Translations under genes and position numbers: made by a program
Assembly (NCBI GenBank): GCA_033807695.1
Contig: CM066304.1
Span: forward strand, 3,038,001 to 3,102,000
DNA from: Daedaleopsis sinensis
Lineage: Eukaryota; Basidiomycota; Agaricomycetes; Polyporales; Polyporaceae
DNA: 64,000 nt
Direction: 5' to 3'
Part shown: positions 22,377-32,481 of the stretch, one piece after another
Position numbering within the stretch: the stretch's first letter is position 1
Layout of the letters: each line of letters begins with the position of its first letter
The notes under the pieces: model-generated
The model's input: the letters and a program-made list of their open reading frames with translations, nothing else
Database searches by the model: none
Told to the model about the DNA's origin: nothing

Positions 22377-23863
22377 ATCTGCCGTGGTTCCATACCAACG
22401 CAGTATTCATGGAATCCGTTGACTGTCGTAAATCCGGCGCAACGAGTAGTCAAAGTACTATACCTGCTACTCAGCAGATGCCCGCAGTGTGCGGATGCCT
22501 GCAGTGCAGATGCCCGCGCTCGAGATCGAAACGAAAGCCCTGTAACAGCATGTTTTTGGCCTCTCATCGTCCTTGAGCACCCCTCTACACCCTTCAAAGC
22601 TCTTGGATCTCCTCGCAACTCCCCTTCGGTAGACCTTCTCTAGCGATCCCAGTTCATCATTGGGGTGGATGGCTCGGTGCGCGACCGGATGTACTCCAGT
22701 GCTAACGCTCAGGCGCTACACTGTCGCCGGAGCGAGGCAAGCACCTCGAGCCCTACTGTACACCCCACCAGATCCTATTGTCTTACTGCCCCCCTTCTAC
22801 TATTCCTGTTACTCCCTTGCATTCGATAAATAAGCAACCTACGTCCAGGGCAGAGGACAGATGGTGCACGACACCAAATGAGAACAGCGAGCGTAAATCT
22901 GAACACCAATTTCCTCCCCGCAACGTATATCACCAGCCGCATCACGCTGTCGGACAACGTGCCGAACGAGTCTGCACCGGGCTAGCACGGTGCAAGCTCA
23001 CTCGGCCTTACTCGGACTTCGTGCATCGAGCGCTCCCCTAGGAGGCGCCTCTATCCCCTTTTTCGGAATATACACGTTGGAGTGGCTACGGTGCAGAGTC
23101 AACACGGTAGCTACGCTCGCTGAACGCCGCTCCTCCTCCTCCTCCTTCGCTTTCCGCTTCCCCCATGCGCCTTCATCCCAAGCGCGTCCACTCAGAGGCG
23201 GCAGGCTGCTGCCCGCTCCGTCCGGCAGCACCAAAAATCCGGACACAGGAAACAGCACTTTGCCAGTGGCTTCCGCCACTAGTCTCAACAGTTGCACCCT
23301 CGACGTTGCACTGACACTTGAAATAGACTCCAAATTTTGCGCTCTCCTCCTCCCCGCACGTTACCCGCCCCTGTGGATCACTGGCTCCGGCGGCAGGCAC
23401 ACTGCAGACCCAGGAGCTCACCAGAAAAAGTGGCCTCTCTCTGGGCTTGGGACATGGACTCAGACACGAGAACGGGACCTCCTCCCTGTCTCAGCACAGT
23501 CACAGCGTCGAGGCGGGTACGACCCCCCTCCGCCGACATATTCGAAACAGGGCCCCGGCCACACCAGCAGCCGCCACCACAACGCCCTTCGACCTATCCC
23601 TTCTGGGCCGGCGTGCACTATATCGTTCTAGCGGGACACGGCATGAGCCACAACGGTACTATGCCTGTCTAGGACAGAGGGGACATATGAGCGAAACGGG
23701 AGTGGCGGCACTGGTTGTCTGCCCACTCGGTGACATATAAGGGGCAGACCCGAGGTGAGTCGACCTCCCACCACTGTCCGTACCTCACCCGGACCTCGCA
23801 ACTCACCTGCGTTTCACGAAAATCGTCCCCGCCCCCCCCCCCCCGCTTGACCCATAGTTGGTT
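22377..23863. other. Region between copy 1 and the retrotransposon ORF1, possible 5' UTR
   Basis: No supported gene. A 213-codon plus-strand frame (22,990-23,631) has no recognisable domain and may simply be retrotransposon 5' UTR, which in LINEs carries the internal promoter. A C-run lies at about 23,831-23,844, just before ORF1. I could not locate the 5' end of the element. Confidence 0.4.
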
Positions 23864-25354
23864 ATGAGCCAAGTCACGGAGCCCGACTCTCAATTCTTCG
23901 ATTTCGACTTCGACTTGCCCGACGGCACGAACCTCAGCACCACCTTGGACGATCCTATGACGGGACAACAGAGCCCTCGGCTCGACTCTGAGCAGGGTAG
24001 TGCTGGAGATCCCGTACGTCCTACTCCCCACACCCCCAACCCGTCGCACCACCGCTCTATGCGGCGACAGTCCAGCAGACTGTTCGGCAGGCTGACTTCA
24101 GCCTCACAGGTCCCCCCTGCAATGAGCTCGGGGGCACCGCAGCCGGCGACCCCAACTCCTTCACCCGAAAAAAGGCGAGGCCGTCTGACCGCGGCGGAGA
24201 AGGGCAAGGGACGCGCAAACGCCCGGACGCCCGGGCCTGCTGCGACTCCCATCCCCGTCCCAGTGCCCTCTCCTGCCTCATCCGCCGCAACCCCCGCTCT
24301 CGCGCAAGGGACAGCCTCAGTTTCATCCACGGCCCCAGCGTCAGGCTCCCTACTCCAATCCCTCACCTCCATCGCTGTCTTAGATAGCACTGGCAAAAAC
24401 AACATCCCGGCGCTGAAGGGCGACCTACGGCTCATCGCGGCGACCGTTCAGCGACTCCTCCATGAGCACCAGACGGATCGTACCGCGCTCCGCACATCCA
24501 TGGCCGCGCTCACCACAGCGACGGAGGCGATCCAGTCCCGTCTCGACTCTACCGATGTGGACAGGCGCATAGCATATATCAACCAGACCGTCGACGCCAA
24601 CGAAGTCTCTGTCGGTCGCGAGCTCGACGAGATGCAGCAACGACTGGAGAACTTCGCAGACAGCATCCGCGAGTTCCCGCGCTCCCTGACGACGGTCTCG
24701 GCCACACTTGGAGACGTAGTCCGTGAGCTCCAGACCCTCCGTGCCCAGATCCCCGGCTCGTCTGCTGCTCCTCCCCCGACCGTAGCGTTCCAGCGCGTCG
24801 TCCCGGCGCCGCCACCGGTGCCAGTCCCGGCTGCCCCTCGGGTGTCGACGACACCCGTATCCATGCCCACTGCGTTGCCCAGTGGCCGCCTCCTGCCGCC
24901 GCCGCCGATGCCGACCACTCAGAATGGTAGTACAGCCACTCAGGTGCCAGCCCCGATGGGACAAACCCCCAACCGCCGTCGTGCGCCGGAGGCGAGCTCG
25001 TCGCGGAACCCCCGCTTCCAGAAACGCCCGCGCATGGCCGATGGACAACCCCCGGCCCTCACGGTTCCTATTGCACCAGCTGAACACCCTGCGATCGTCC
25101 GGTTCGGCCGAGTCCACTGGTCCGAGAACTTAGAGGAGCTACAGCAGCAAGTGCTCGTTGCGGCTCAAGTAGTCTGGAACGCGAACGACTCGCTGTTCCC
25201 AGCAGTTACCGACATGTCCATTGACCCGCGCGATCGCGAATATGTAGAACTCACCTTTACATCGTTTGACCTCGCCCGTACGTTCCGCGACAGCTGGGTT
25301 AACCTCCGCACCAGCGCAGGACTGTACCGCGTCCTGCACGCGCAGCTACTGTAG
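23864..25354 (+). CDS. Retrotransposon ORF1 (Gag-like RNA-binding protein)
   Basis: About 496 aa from the ATG at 23,864. The N-terminal third is low-complexity (Ser/Pro/Thr, with an acidic DFDFDLPDG stretch). Residues about 186-295 form a strongly predicted coiled coil with regular hydrophobic spacing, and a Pro-rich linker follows. The last 100 residues (from about AIVRFGRVHW to the end) look like a compact alpha/beta nucleic-acid-binding domain. This order resembles L1-type ORF1 proteins, which trimerise through the coiled coil and coat the element RNA. No zinc knuckle is seen here. The frame ends at TAG 25,352-25,354, and the endonuclease frame continues in phase directly behind it. Confidence 0.8.
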   Translation: MSQVTEPDSQFFDFDFDLPDGTNLSTTLDDPMTGQQSPRLDSEQGSAGDPVRPTPHTPNPSHHRSMRRQSSRLFGRLTSASQVPPAMSSGAPQPATPTPSPEKRRGRLTAAEKGKGRANARTPGPAATPIPVPVPSPASSAATPALAQGTASVSSTAPASGSLLQSLTSIAVLDSTGKNNIPALKGDLRLIAATVQRLLHEHQTDRTALRTSMAALTTATEAIQSRLDSTDVDRRIAYINQTVDANEVSVGRELDEMQQRLENFADSIREFPRSLTTVSATLGDVVRELQTLRAQIPGSSAAPPPTVAFQRVVPAPPPVPVPAAPRVSTTPVSMPTALPSGRLLPPPPMPTTQNGSTATQVPAPMGQTPNRRRAPEASSSRNPRFQKRPRMADGQPPALTVPIAPAEHPAIVRFGRVHWSENLEELQQQVLVAAQVVWNANDSLFPAVTDMSIDPRDREYVELTFTSFDLARTFRDSWVNLRTSAGLYRVLHAQLL

Positions 25355-26434
25355 GCACACTACGTATTGGGGTTTTCCCACTGTCTTACCTACCTTACTC
25401 CGACGAATAGAAGTCATGGATTTGACGGTGCCCTTAACATCCTATCCTGGAATATCCATGGTGACGTAGCACTGAAAGCTACCACTCCTTGGTTCCATGA
25501 TATCATCTCGCGATGGGACATTGTTTTGTTGCAAGAATCCCACCTTCGTCCGGGCCAAGAGAACCAACTCCCGCTACCTGCCGGCTACGACTGCCTGGCC
25601 ATGTCTCGCCCGGAGTCTGCGCATATGTCACATCAGCAGGGCGGTCTCCTAGTGATCTACAATGGCTCCCTGCCGCTTGTGAACGTGTCTCCACCTGACG
25701 AGACCGAAGTCATGATTCTCCAGTGCGATTGGATTACATTAGTCAACGTGTACCTCCCGCCGCCACAGTCCCCGTGGATCCCTGACCCGCGAGTGACGGC
25801 AGAGCAACACCTCCTTGAGGTAGTAATGCCGAGGGCCATCGCTGACAATGCTCATATGATCCTGCTTGGCGACTTCAACGCACGGGTAGGGACGCGATCC
25901 GCCACGGTTCCTCGCGTGTCCCCGGACCTCACAGTGACCACCCGAGGCTCCCGTCTGCTTGACATGTGCGAACTCCTCCAACTCGAGCTCGCCAACGGCA
26001 CCTCACATCAGCTCCTGTCATCTCTTACTCGCTTCACGTCCTTCCAACCAAATGGGTGCTCAGTTATCGATCTAGCAATAGTCTCCTCGTCACTGCTGCT
26101 GGATGAAGCATCCCCGGTCACCCTCAACATCCACGAGCCACTTCGGCTGTACTCGGACCACGCTCCGATCTCACTGTCACTCCGCACCCCATCGACGCAG
26201 TCGTCAGTGCCAACCCCAGGGACACTTCAGCCCGCGGGACGGCGCAAAACCAGTCGAGACGAGCTGTGGCGGAACCTCGGCCCTGCCACACACATTGATC
26301 GTGCCCTGGAGTTATTTACCGCGGAACACATGCCGCCAGTGCGCACAAACCAGGACGTCTATGGAACAGTGTCGGCGATGTCCGCACAGGTGATCCAGGT
26401 GTGCAGGGCGAGATATGTCATTGCTCCCTCCTAA
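25355..26434 (+). CDS. Retrotransposon ORF2, endonuclease part
   Basis: AP-endonuclease-like (exo/endo/phosphatase) domain that nicks target DNA for target-primed reverse transcription. Motifs in order: LNILSWNIHG, then VLLQESH (metal-binding Glu), VNVYLPP, LLGDFNAR (catalytic Asp/Asn), and SDHAPI (catalytic Asp-His near the C-terminus). The frame is the same as ORF1 and begins right after its TAG; there is no in-frame ATG before the first catalytic motifs, so translation would need readthrough, reinitiation at a non-AUG codon, or a lost start. The frame closes at TAA 26,432-26,434 while the downstream domains continue one frame over. Confidence 0.85.
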   Translation, partial: AHYVLGFSHCLTYLTPTNRSHGFDGALNILSWNIHGDVALKATTPWFHDIISRWDIVLLQESHLRPGQENQLPLPAGYDCLAMSRPESAHMSHQQGGLLVIYNGSLPLVNVSPPDETEVMILQCDWITLVNVYLPPPQSPWIPDPRVTAEQHLLEVVMPRAIADNAHMILLGDFNARVGTRSATVPRVSPDLTVTTRGSRLLDMCELLQLELANGTSHQLLSSLTRFTSFQPNGCSVIDLAIVSSSLLLDEASPVTLNIHEPLRLYSDHAPISLSLRTPSTQSSVPTPGTLQPAGRRKTSRDELWRNLGPATHIDRALELFTAEHMPPVRTNQDVYGTVSAMSAQVIQVCRARYVIAPS

Positions 26435-29400
26435 AATTGAACTTCGCTATACAGGTCTACGTCCAAGGTTGCACGCTGGAGCCTCCCCTCGCGTCCCGTC
26501 ATGCGCAGGCGGCGGTCTACTTTGGCCCAGGACACCGACTGAACTCCGTTGAACAGGTCCCAGGCCCCCCCTCCGCCTCACGGGCAGTGCTGTACGCAGC
26601 TCTTCTTGCTCTGCGGGAGACAGAGCTCAACCGAACAGTTCGCATACACACCACCAACGACTACTTGCCGCGCTCCATATGCCATTGGGCGGTACACAAC
26701 GCACGGCGACGTTGGAAGGTTCCGGACGGAGACATCCTCCAAGCGCTAGCAGGCATCATAACCGCACGACGTGCACCCCTCAGTGTGCATATCTCCTCTG
26801 CGGCTCGTGCCCAGGTCGACAACAACAGCTTTGTTGCTGAAGCTGTTCGGCTCGCGCATTCGTCCCTCCCGGTTATGACAGCTGGGCCGAACGACTACAT
26901 CATCTGCCACCCGATCCCACCCCGCTGGGACTCAGAGAGAGCAACAACGGACACTCGGAGCAATTCACCGGGAGCGCTACTCGATTGGCGAGGTCCAGCT
27001 GGCCCCCAAACAATGCTCAAAAAGGTACATACATCCCTGAAGCCCGTCGCCCCACCAGGAGAGGATGGACTTGCATCGACTCGCACGCAAGCGGACGCGG
27101 CAGTAGCTCCCGAGCGACTACTAGCTGCAAGGCAGCGTAACCTTGATCGTCTCCTCCGTCCCGGGCCAGACCGATCGTGGTGGAGAGAATGGAAATACTT
27201 TGTTGGCGATAAATCAAGGCCACAGCGCGTCACAGCAGCGCAGCTCCGCGAAGTATTCCACGTGCGTATGAACCCGCCCGAGATTCTCCCGGTCCAGTTC
27301 GACCCCCTCCGGCATGCAATCATGCGGCTTTCAGCCAACACGCTTCCACGCAGGTCAACAGACACCACACACGGACGGTTCTTCTCCAGACCGCTCTCCG
27401 ATGAGGACATTGACGAGGTGAAAACGCATATCCGCCGTAAGTGCCTGGGTGCGGCAAAAGGGCTAGATGATCTCTCCTACGAACAGATCATCAACGTCCC
27501 CACCCCAGAGCTGCGCACGTTCCTGCAGGCATGCATCGACAGCGGCGAGGTCCCCCAAAAGTGGATCATCGCCACTATTGCAGCAGTCAAGAAACCGCGC
27601 AAGGACGGCAGCCTACCGGAGAGCTACCGCACCATTGGCCTGGAGAGCTGCCTGCTGAAGACGATGACCCTGCTCATCGATAGGCGGATTCGGGAGTGGG
27701 CGGAGCAGACAGGGAGACTACCGGACTCGCAGTCGGGCTTCCGCAAGGGCCATCGCACAATCAACAACCCGTTTGTACTGCGCGCGGCGATCGAGAAGGC
27801 GGGTAGCATGGGGAAGACGCTGTACGTTGTCTTCCTGGACATCGTGAATGCCTTCCCATCTGTGAACCAGGCAACCCTGTGGGTCAAGCTGGCGCGCTGG
27901 GGAGCGTCCGGCCCTCTAATTGACTGGCTCCGGTCCCTATACAGCCGCCTCGAGTACCTCGTCCGGTTCAACGGCGAGACTACGGAGACCTTTCGGGCAC
28001 TAGCAGGTATCCTGATCGGAGATCCGGCCTCACCGATCTTATGGATCCTCTTCATATCGGACCTGGACTTCACGACACACCCCGACGACATCACGCTCAA
28101 GGGACGTCCTGCCAATCACCTCGAGCTCGCCGATGACGCTACTCTGCTCACTACGGTACCTCCAGCGGTACAGCAGAAGTTGTACGAGCTCTGCATATTC
28201 CTTGCGCTCAACTTCCTTCTCGTTGGCCCGTCAAAGACGAACGCGATGGCATTTGGCCCCCTCCCTGCTGCTCTGCCGATACTCACGGTTGAAGGGGACC
28301 CAGTCACTTTCATGGAAACGGCGCGGTACACCGGAACGACATTCACGTCGACGGCACGGGACATCTTTGTCCACCACTACCTGGCAAAGGCAAAGTCGGC
28401 GCGTAACATCGCAAACGCGTCACTCTCGCTCGAGTCGTACGTAGGCCCACTACCGCCTTCAACGGCAACGGCTCTCTACAACGCTCGGGTGGAGCCTCAT
28501 CTCACTATGAGCTGTGAGGTCGCCCTCGATGTCAGCACCTCCTCCCTGGAACACCTCGAGAGAGTTCAGACGGCATATCTGCGACGACTGCTAGGCCTGG
28601 GGCCACGATCCCAGCTTCTCCCTCTCTACACCGAGAGCGGGGTATGGCCCCTCCGCTACAGACGCGCTGACCTGGCGCTTACATACCTCATGTACCTCCT
28701 CCATACGACCCGACCGGCCCTCCCCTTCGCCGCGCTGCAGGAGTCATGGGAGATCGCTCAGCTTGGACACACCTCCTGGTGGAGCGATCTCACTCATGTC
28801 CTCGCAAGCCTCCCGGTCCCGGTCACTATGGACCTCCACACTTTCCCGACCCAACCCTTGGTGACCGATGCACGAAGAGCGCTTCGAACCTCCCTCGCCC
28901 TCCATCTTCGGGATGGAGTACTGAGCTCAGGCCGCCTCCCACTGCTGGCGCATCGGTTCCGTCGGATTGCCACACCCCCGAGGTTGGCTGAAGTGTGTAC
29001 AGCCCGGAGTTACTTGAAAATCCCATGTACGGAACATCGGGAAGCCCTCACACGCCTTCTCACCTCAGAACATCCTCTTGCCGTCGAAACCCTCCGCCGT
29101 ACCACCCCACCAGTTCCACGCGAGCGCCGCATATGCCGTTTCTGCCTAAAGCGTTGGGCAGTCGAGACGGAACTCCATATCCTACTAGAATGTGACCATG
29201 ATCGCATTATCCTCCTCCGGGATAGATTCTACTCGGAGGCAGGCCCCACCTTCCGAGGGGATCTAGACAGGATGCGAGACCGTCTGTCTGCGCCGGCATT
29301 CTTTGATGCCCTCTTACGAAAGGATGCATGTTTACCTGTGATGGCCCACTACATACACAATATCTTCGAATTGGTCGATACGGTCCCCCCTCTCATGTTG

Positions 29401-29436
29401 ATTGATGATACGGCCTTCCTGGCTCTGGCTGAATAG
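26401..29436 (+). CDS. Retrotransposon ORF2, RNase H-like and reverse transcriptase part
   Basis: An open frame of about 1,010 codons counted from 26,401. Residues about 19-145 resemble a cellular-type RNase H (VYFGPGHRLN, RAVLYAALLAL) but the catalytic positions are replaced. Residues about 335-620 form the reverse transcriptase: a KPRKDGS/YRTIGL region, FLDIVNAF with catalytic Asp480, an AGILIGDPASP region, and ADDATLL with Asp578-Asp579. The C-terminus has a C-x2-C-x10-H-x4-C knuckle (Cys912, Cys915, His926, Cys931) typical of LINE ORF2 proteins. All RT catalytic residues are intact. No ATG starts this frame, so it is read as a continuation of the endonuclease after a frame change near 26,400-26,455. 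Confidence 0.88.
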   Translation: MQGEICHCSLLKLNFAIQVYVQGCTLEPPLASRHAQAAVYFGPGHRLNSVEQVPGPPSASRAVLYAALLALRETELNRTVRIHTTNDYLPRSICHWAVHNARRRWKVPDGDILQALAGIITARRAPLSVHISSAARAQVDNNSFVAEAVRLAHSSLPVMTAGPNDYIICHPIPPRWDSERATTDTRSNSPGALLDWRGPAGPQTMLKKVHTSLKPVAPPGEDGLASTRTQADAAVAPERLLAARQRNLDRLLRPGPDRSWWREWKYFVGDKSRPQRVTAAQLREVFHVRMNPPEILPVQFDPLRHAIMRLSANTLPRRSTDTTHGRFFSRPLSDEDIDEVKTHIRRKCLGAAKGLDDLSYEQIINVPTPELRTFLQACIDSGEVPQKWIIATIAAVKKPRKDGSLPESYRTIGLESCLLKTMTLLIDRRIREWAEQTGRLPDSQSGFRKGHRTINNPFVLRAAIEKAGSMGKTLYVVFLDIVNAFPSVNQATLWVKLARWGASGPLIDWLRSLYSRLEYLVRFNGETTETFRALAGILIGDPASPILWILFISDLDFTTHPDDITLKGRPANHLELADDATLLTTVPPAVQQKLYELCIFLALNFLLVGPSKTNAMAFGPLPAALPILTVEGDPVTFMETARYTGTTFTSTARDIFVHHYLAKAKSARNIANASLSLESYVGPLPPSTATALYNARVEPHLTMSCEVALDVSTSSLEHLERVQTAYLRRLLGLGPRSQLLPLYTESGVWPLRYRRADLALTYLMYLLHTTRPALPFAALQESWEIAQLGHTSWWSDLTHVLASLPVPVTMDLHTFPTQPLVTDARRALRTSLALHLRDGVLSSGRLPLLAHRFRRIATPPRLAEVCTARSYLKIPCTEHREALTRLLTSEHPLAVETLRRTTPPVPRERRICRFCLKRWAVETELHILLECDHDRIILLRDRFYSEAGPTFRGDLDRMRDRLSAPAFFDALLRKDACLPVMAHYIHNIFELVDTVPPLMLIDDTAFLALAE

Positions 29437-29737
29437 ACGTTCATACTAGTCTAATGCGACGTCTCTCGACCGGGGCTGGTGTCGGACACAGCTCGTCAAC
29501 CCACAGCGGGTGCCTGCGCGGTGGTGTGCCCGGTCACGGATCCTGGCGGTAGCGGCCCTCGTTGTGACTCGTTTCGTGATGTGCGATTGCGTCGAGTGGT
29601 CCTACAAGCTGGTGCACTGAGCACAAGGGAATCGTGGCCAGCCCACACACTTCCAAAGCAGGACTCGCGACGAGCGCTCGAGTTAAGAGTGTGCTGCGGA
29701 CCGACAGCGCATACAGCTCTTTACTCACGCTGGTCGA

Positions 29738-29768
29738 ACTTCCTCCTCCTCCTCCTCCTCCTCCTCCG
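29738..29768 (+). repeat. (TCC)n tract at the retrotransposon 3' end
   Basis: About nine TCC/CCT triplets follow the 300 nt 3' untranslated region of the element. LINE-type elements commonly end in poly(A) or a short simple repeat, so this is taken as the element's tail. Confidence 0.6.
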
Positions 29769-32481
29769 GACGGTGGACCCGTGTCTCACTGCAAGCTACT
29801 AGTCCCAGTCCTTTCTCGCGATCGCCCATCCGGATTCCGGACTGAGTACTTATACGTACTGAGGACTCAGTCACTCGGCGCGGATCCGCGTCCAGATACG
29901 GTACTCACTTTACCTTACTTGTGCTGATCGCACGCGCAACAGTCCGGGACGACGATGATGAAAGCTGAAACAGAGCTGAGAGTGTTCCGAGGAATCTGAC
30001 TCTGCGCTGCGGATTTCGGATCGCGCGCACGTTGCTGCACACTGACGTACGTACACTACATAACCATGTCGACGTGTACTTGTACTTAAGCTTGTGGATG
30101 GGCGCATTGGTATATGATAATATATGAAATACTCACTACACAGGTGGTAAAGTACACTGCACCACATACACCCGACATCTTCCTCTTCTTCTGAAGATAG
30201 TCGTCTTTGTCTCTGCGCCGCGAAGGCCGGGACGCCTATGGTGGAGCCATGGAAACGAAGACCTCTGACTGACCTGTCAAACATTCGACTCGGAGCCTCT
30301 CGGAGCGCGTACAACGAACTGTACTATATCCTCGCATGAACTTGAAGTATCCACCCTCGAACGACATCCTCAGGGACTGCGGACATCCTACGTTCACGCA
30401 CTCCCGGAATCGGCAGCACCCGTGCCCGGCCGACAGCCGTACGAGAGCCTCAACCGACTGAGAACGCCAGTCGACTCCCGAGGCCACAAATTCGTGGGCA
30501 GGCGCCGTGCGGACGGCGGGATTGAGTAAGTACACCGTGTGCACACTGCACAGAGGACATCTCGCTTACGCAGAGACGATCGGGATCGGCTGAGACGGAG
30601 GTGGGGGTGGGGGTTTGAGACCTGTCAGTCTGATTGGCATCGAGAAGCACTGAGAGCGTCGGGAGAAGTACTTACTTGCATACGTACAGCACTGCCTATA
30701 ACTGCCTATACGTACAGTGCTGGCACGCGCGGGGCCCCGTGGGTGGTGCCGTCCGGAGCCCAGTTTGGACGTTGAACGTTGAACGTACGCGGAACGTTGA
30801 ACCTCCAGTTGACCTTGTGCACTGTCGACGACGCACAGGCCCGAAACGGAGGAGCCAGCAGTGTCAGCAACGGTCGTGCGGCGGCGCCTGTTCGTTGCGT
30901 GAGGCTTGCAAGCGCAAGTTATACAAGTTGCGGCTCCGCGCATGTCCACCGAAGGTCGAGAAACACGATGCACTCGAGGCGGCGACGCTGCGTACGCGCA
31001 CAGCGCACAGCGCGCAGCCACAGTCGGCAGTCACGTCGGCACCCGCGCGCGCGAAGGCACCCCCGAATGCACAGAGCGCAAGGTTCGCGTTTACATACGC
31101 ATCCACAGCGTGGCACGTGTGCTGCGGTCGCACGCCCGGCCTGGTGGGTCTGTGTGCTTCGGCTTCGTGTACTTCGTGCTTCGTGCTGCTTCGCGCTTCG
31201 GGTCCCCACGGCCCACGGGATCGGGCACGTCGCCAGCGGTCGCTGGTATTGGAAGCATGAATGAGAGAATCTCAGTGAGAACGAGAACGAGGATGAGAAG
31301 GCGTGGGCGGGGACGGGGACGAGGACGCCTAGCGCTCGACGGCCCGGGAGTCAGAGAAGCTGGAACCAGAGAAAGCGCGAGCTTCGATGATGGTGGTGGT
31401 GGTGATGATGGTGATGAGGCCTGGGGCTCAGGATTGCGTTCACCGTTTCGCGGTGCGCACGTCAGTCGAAGAGAAGGAATGGGCGGTCCGCGGACGTACG
31501 AATGGACCTCTTCGGGCCCGGCTGTCGAGTGGCCGGGTGCGGGTGCGGGGACGCACAGAAGAGACAACTTGGATGCTCGAGGGAGCGTCCGTGGAAGGGC
31601 GGGCGGAGGGCGGAGACTCTTCGCGCGACGCTCGCAAGCTGCCCGTCGGACGCGCGAAGTCGAAGTCGTGACATCGCATCGCGACTCAAACCTTCAAGCT
31701 GCTCGACCGGAGCCCGCGCGCCTGCGGATCAAGGAAGCGCAGAGCACGCGTGCCTACTCTTCCTGCCCAGCAAGCACAAGTAGGCGGGAGTTGGCACCTC
31801 CGGAGAAGTGGAAGCAGAAGCTTGACGGCGGGAACCCGGGACAACGCTGCGCTTGCGCCAGTGCATGTGGTAAGTTGTGACGCATGGGATTGAGGGGAAG
31901 CGCATGCGTGGCGGCGAGATTAGAAAGCGGATCGTCCACGGAGGGAAGTGGGAAGTGCGAGCACAAGAGGGACGAGTTACGAGAGAGCGGCTGCTGGGAG
32001 AAGAAGCGTGAGCAGCCCGGATCGGGCAATGCGAACGGAAGATGCAAGATACCCTACGGACGCACGCACGGCCGGGCGAAGCATCACTGTCTCAAAACTC
32101 AACCCGGCGCTCGCAGCGTCACCGTGACTGTCATATAGAGTGCGGGCGTGGAGGAGGAGGTAGTGGGAGTGTGCATGCAGAAAGCGGAAACACGGCGAGC
32201 TTCTTGGAGTTCTTCTCACTGCATCCGCGGCGGTGAGGCCTCGGGAGTCGTGAGTCGCGGCAGGATCACAAGCGGAGCGAGCGCGAGCCTCGTGCACGAT
32301 GCATCACACTCGACCAGAGACCAGACGGGCAGCGCGTCGCACACACACCGTTCGGGGGCTCAGGCGGGTCACCGGATGGGCCGGCGCGTGGGCGGCGAAG
32401 CCTGTCAGTTGCTCCCGAACTTTGTGCGCACGACGTGCTGCGTGCGTATCGACGCGCTGGAGATCGATGGTGACCGGTGAG
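29769..32481. other. Gene-poor stretch before duplication copy 2
   Basis: No supported gene. Several long GC-rich frames on both strands overlap (for example around 30,600-32,000) but are low-complexity and unrecognisable. A (GTG/GAT)n-type microsatellite lies at about 31,385-31,418. Iterated GTTGAAC motifs at about 30,773-30,800 resemble those at 293-313 in copy 1. If the duplication is a true tandem of 32.5 kb, this stretch is the right end of the first unit. Confidence 0.5.

Larger units (their letters stand above)
23864..29768 (+). mobile_element. Non-LTR (LINE-type) retrotransposon
   Basis: The order ORF1 (coiled coil), apurinic-type endonuclease, RNase H-like domain, reverse transcriptase and CCHC knuckle identifies a non-LTR retrotransposon of the APE-endonuclease lineage (L1/Tad-like group). 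No LTRs are seen. The 3' end is placed at a (TCC)n tract (about 29,740-29,768), a simple-repeat tail replacing poly(A). The coding part is long and almost uninterrupted: one stop separates ORF1 from the endonuclease in the same frame, and one frame change separates the endonuclease from the RT. The 5' boundary and target-site duplication were not found. It lies in the 10.1 kb between the two duplicated segments. Confidence 0.9.

Noticed and set aside
22990..23631. 213-codon frame before the retrotransposon
   Set aside because: No recognisable domain; more likely 5' untranslated or flanking sequence of the LINE.
31091..31880. Overlapping long frames on both strands
   Set aside because: Low-complexity basic/Pro-rich translations around a microsatellite, with no domain or splice pattern.
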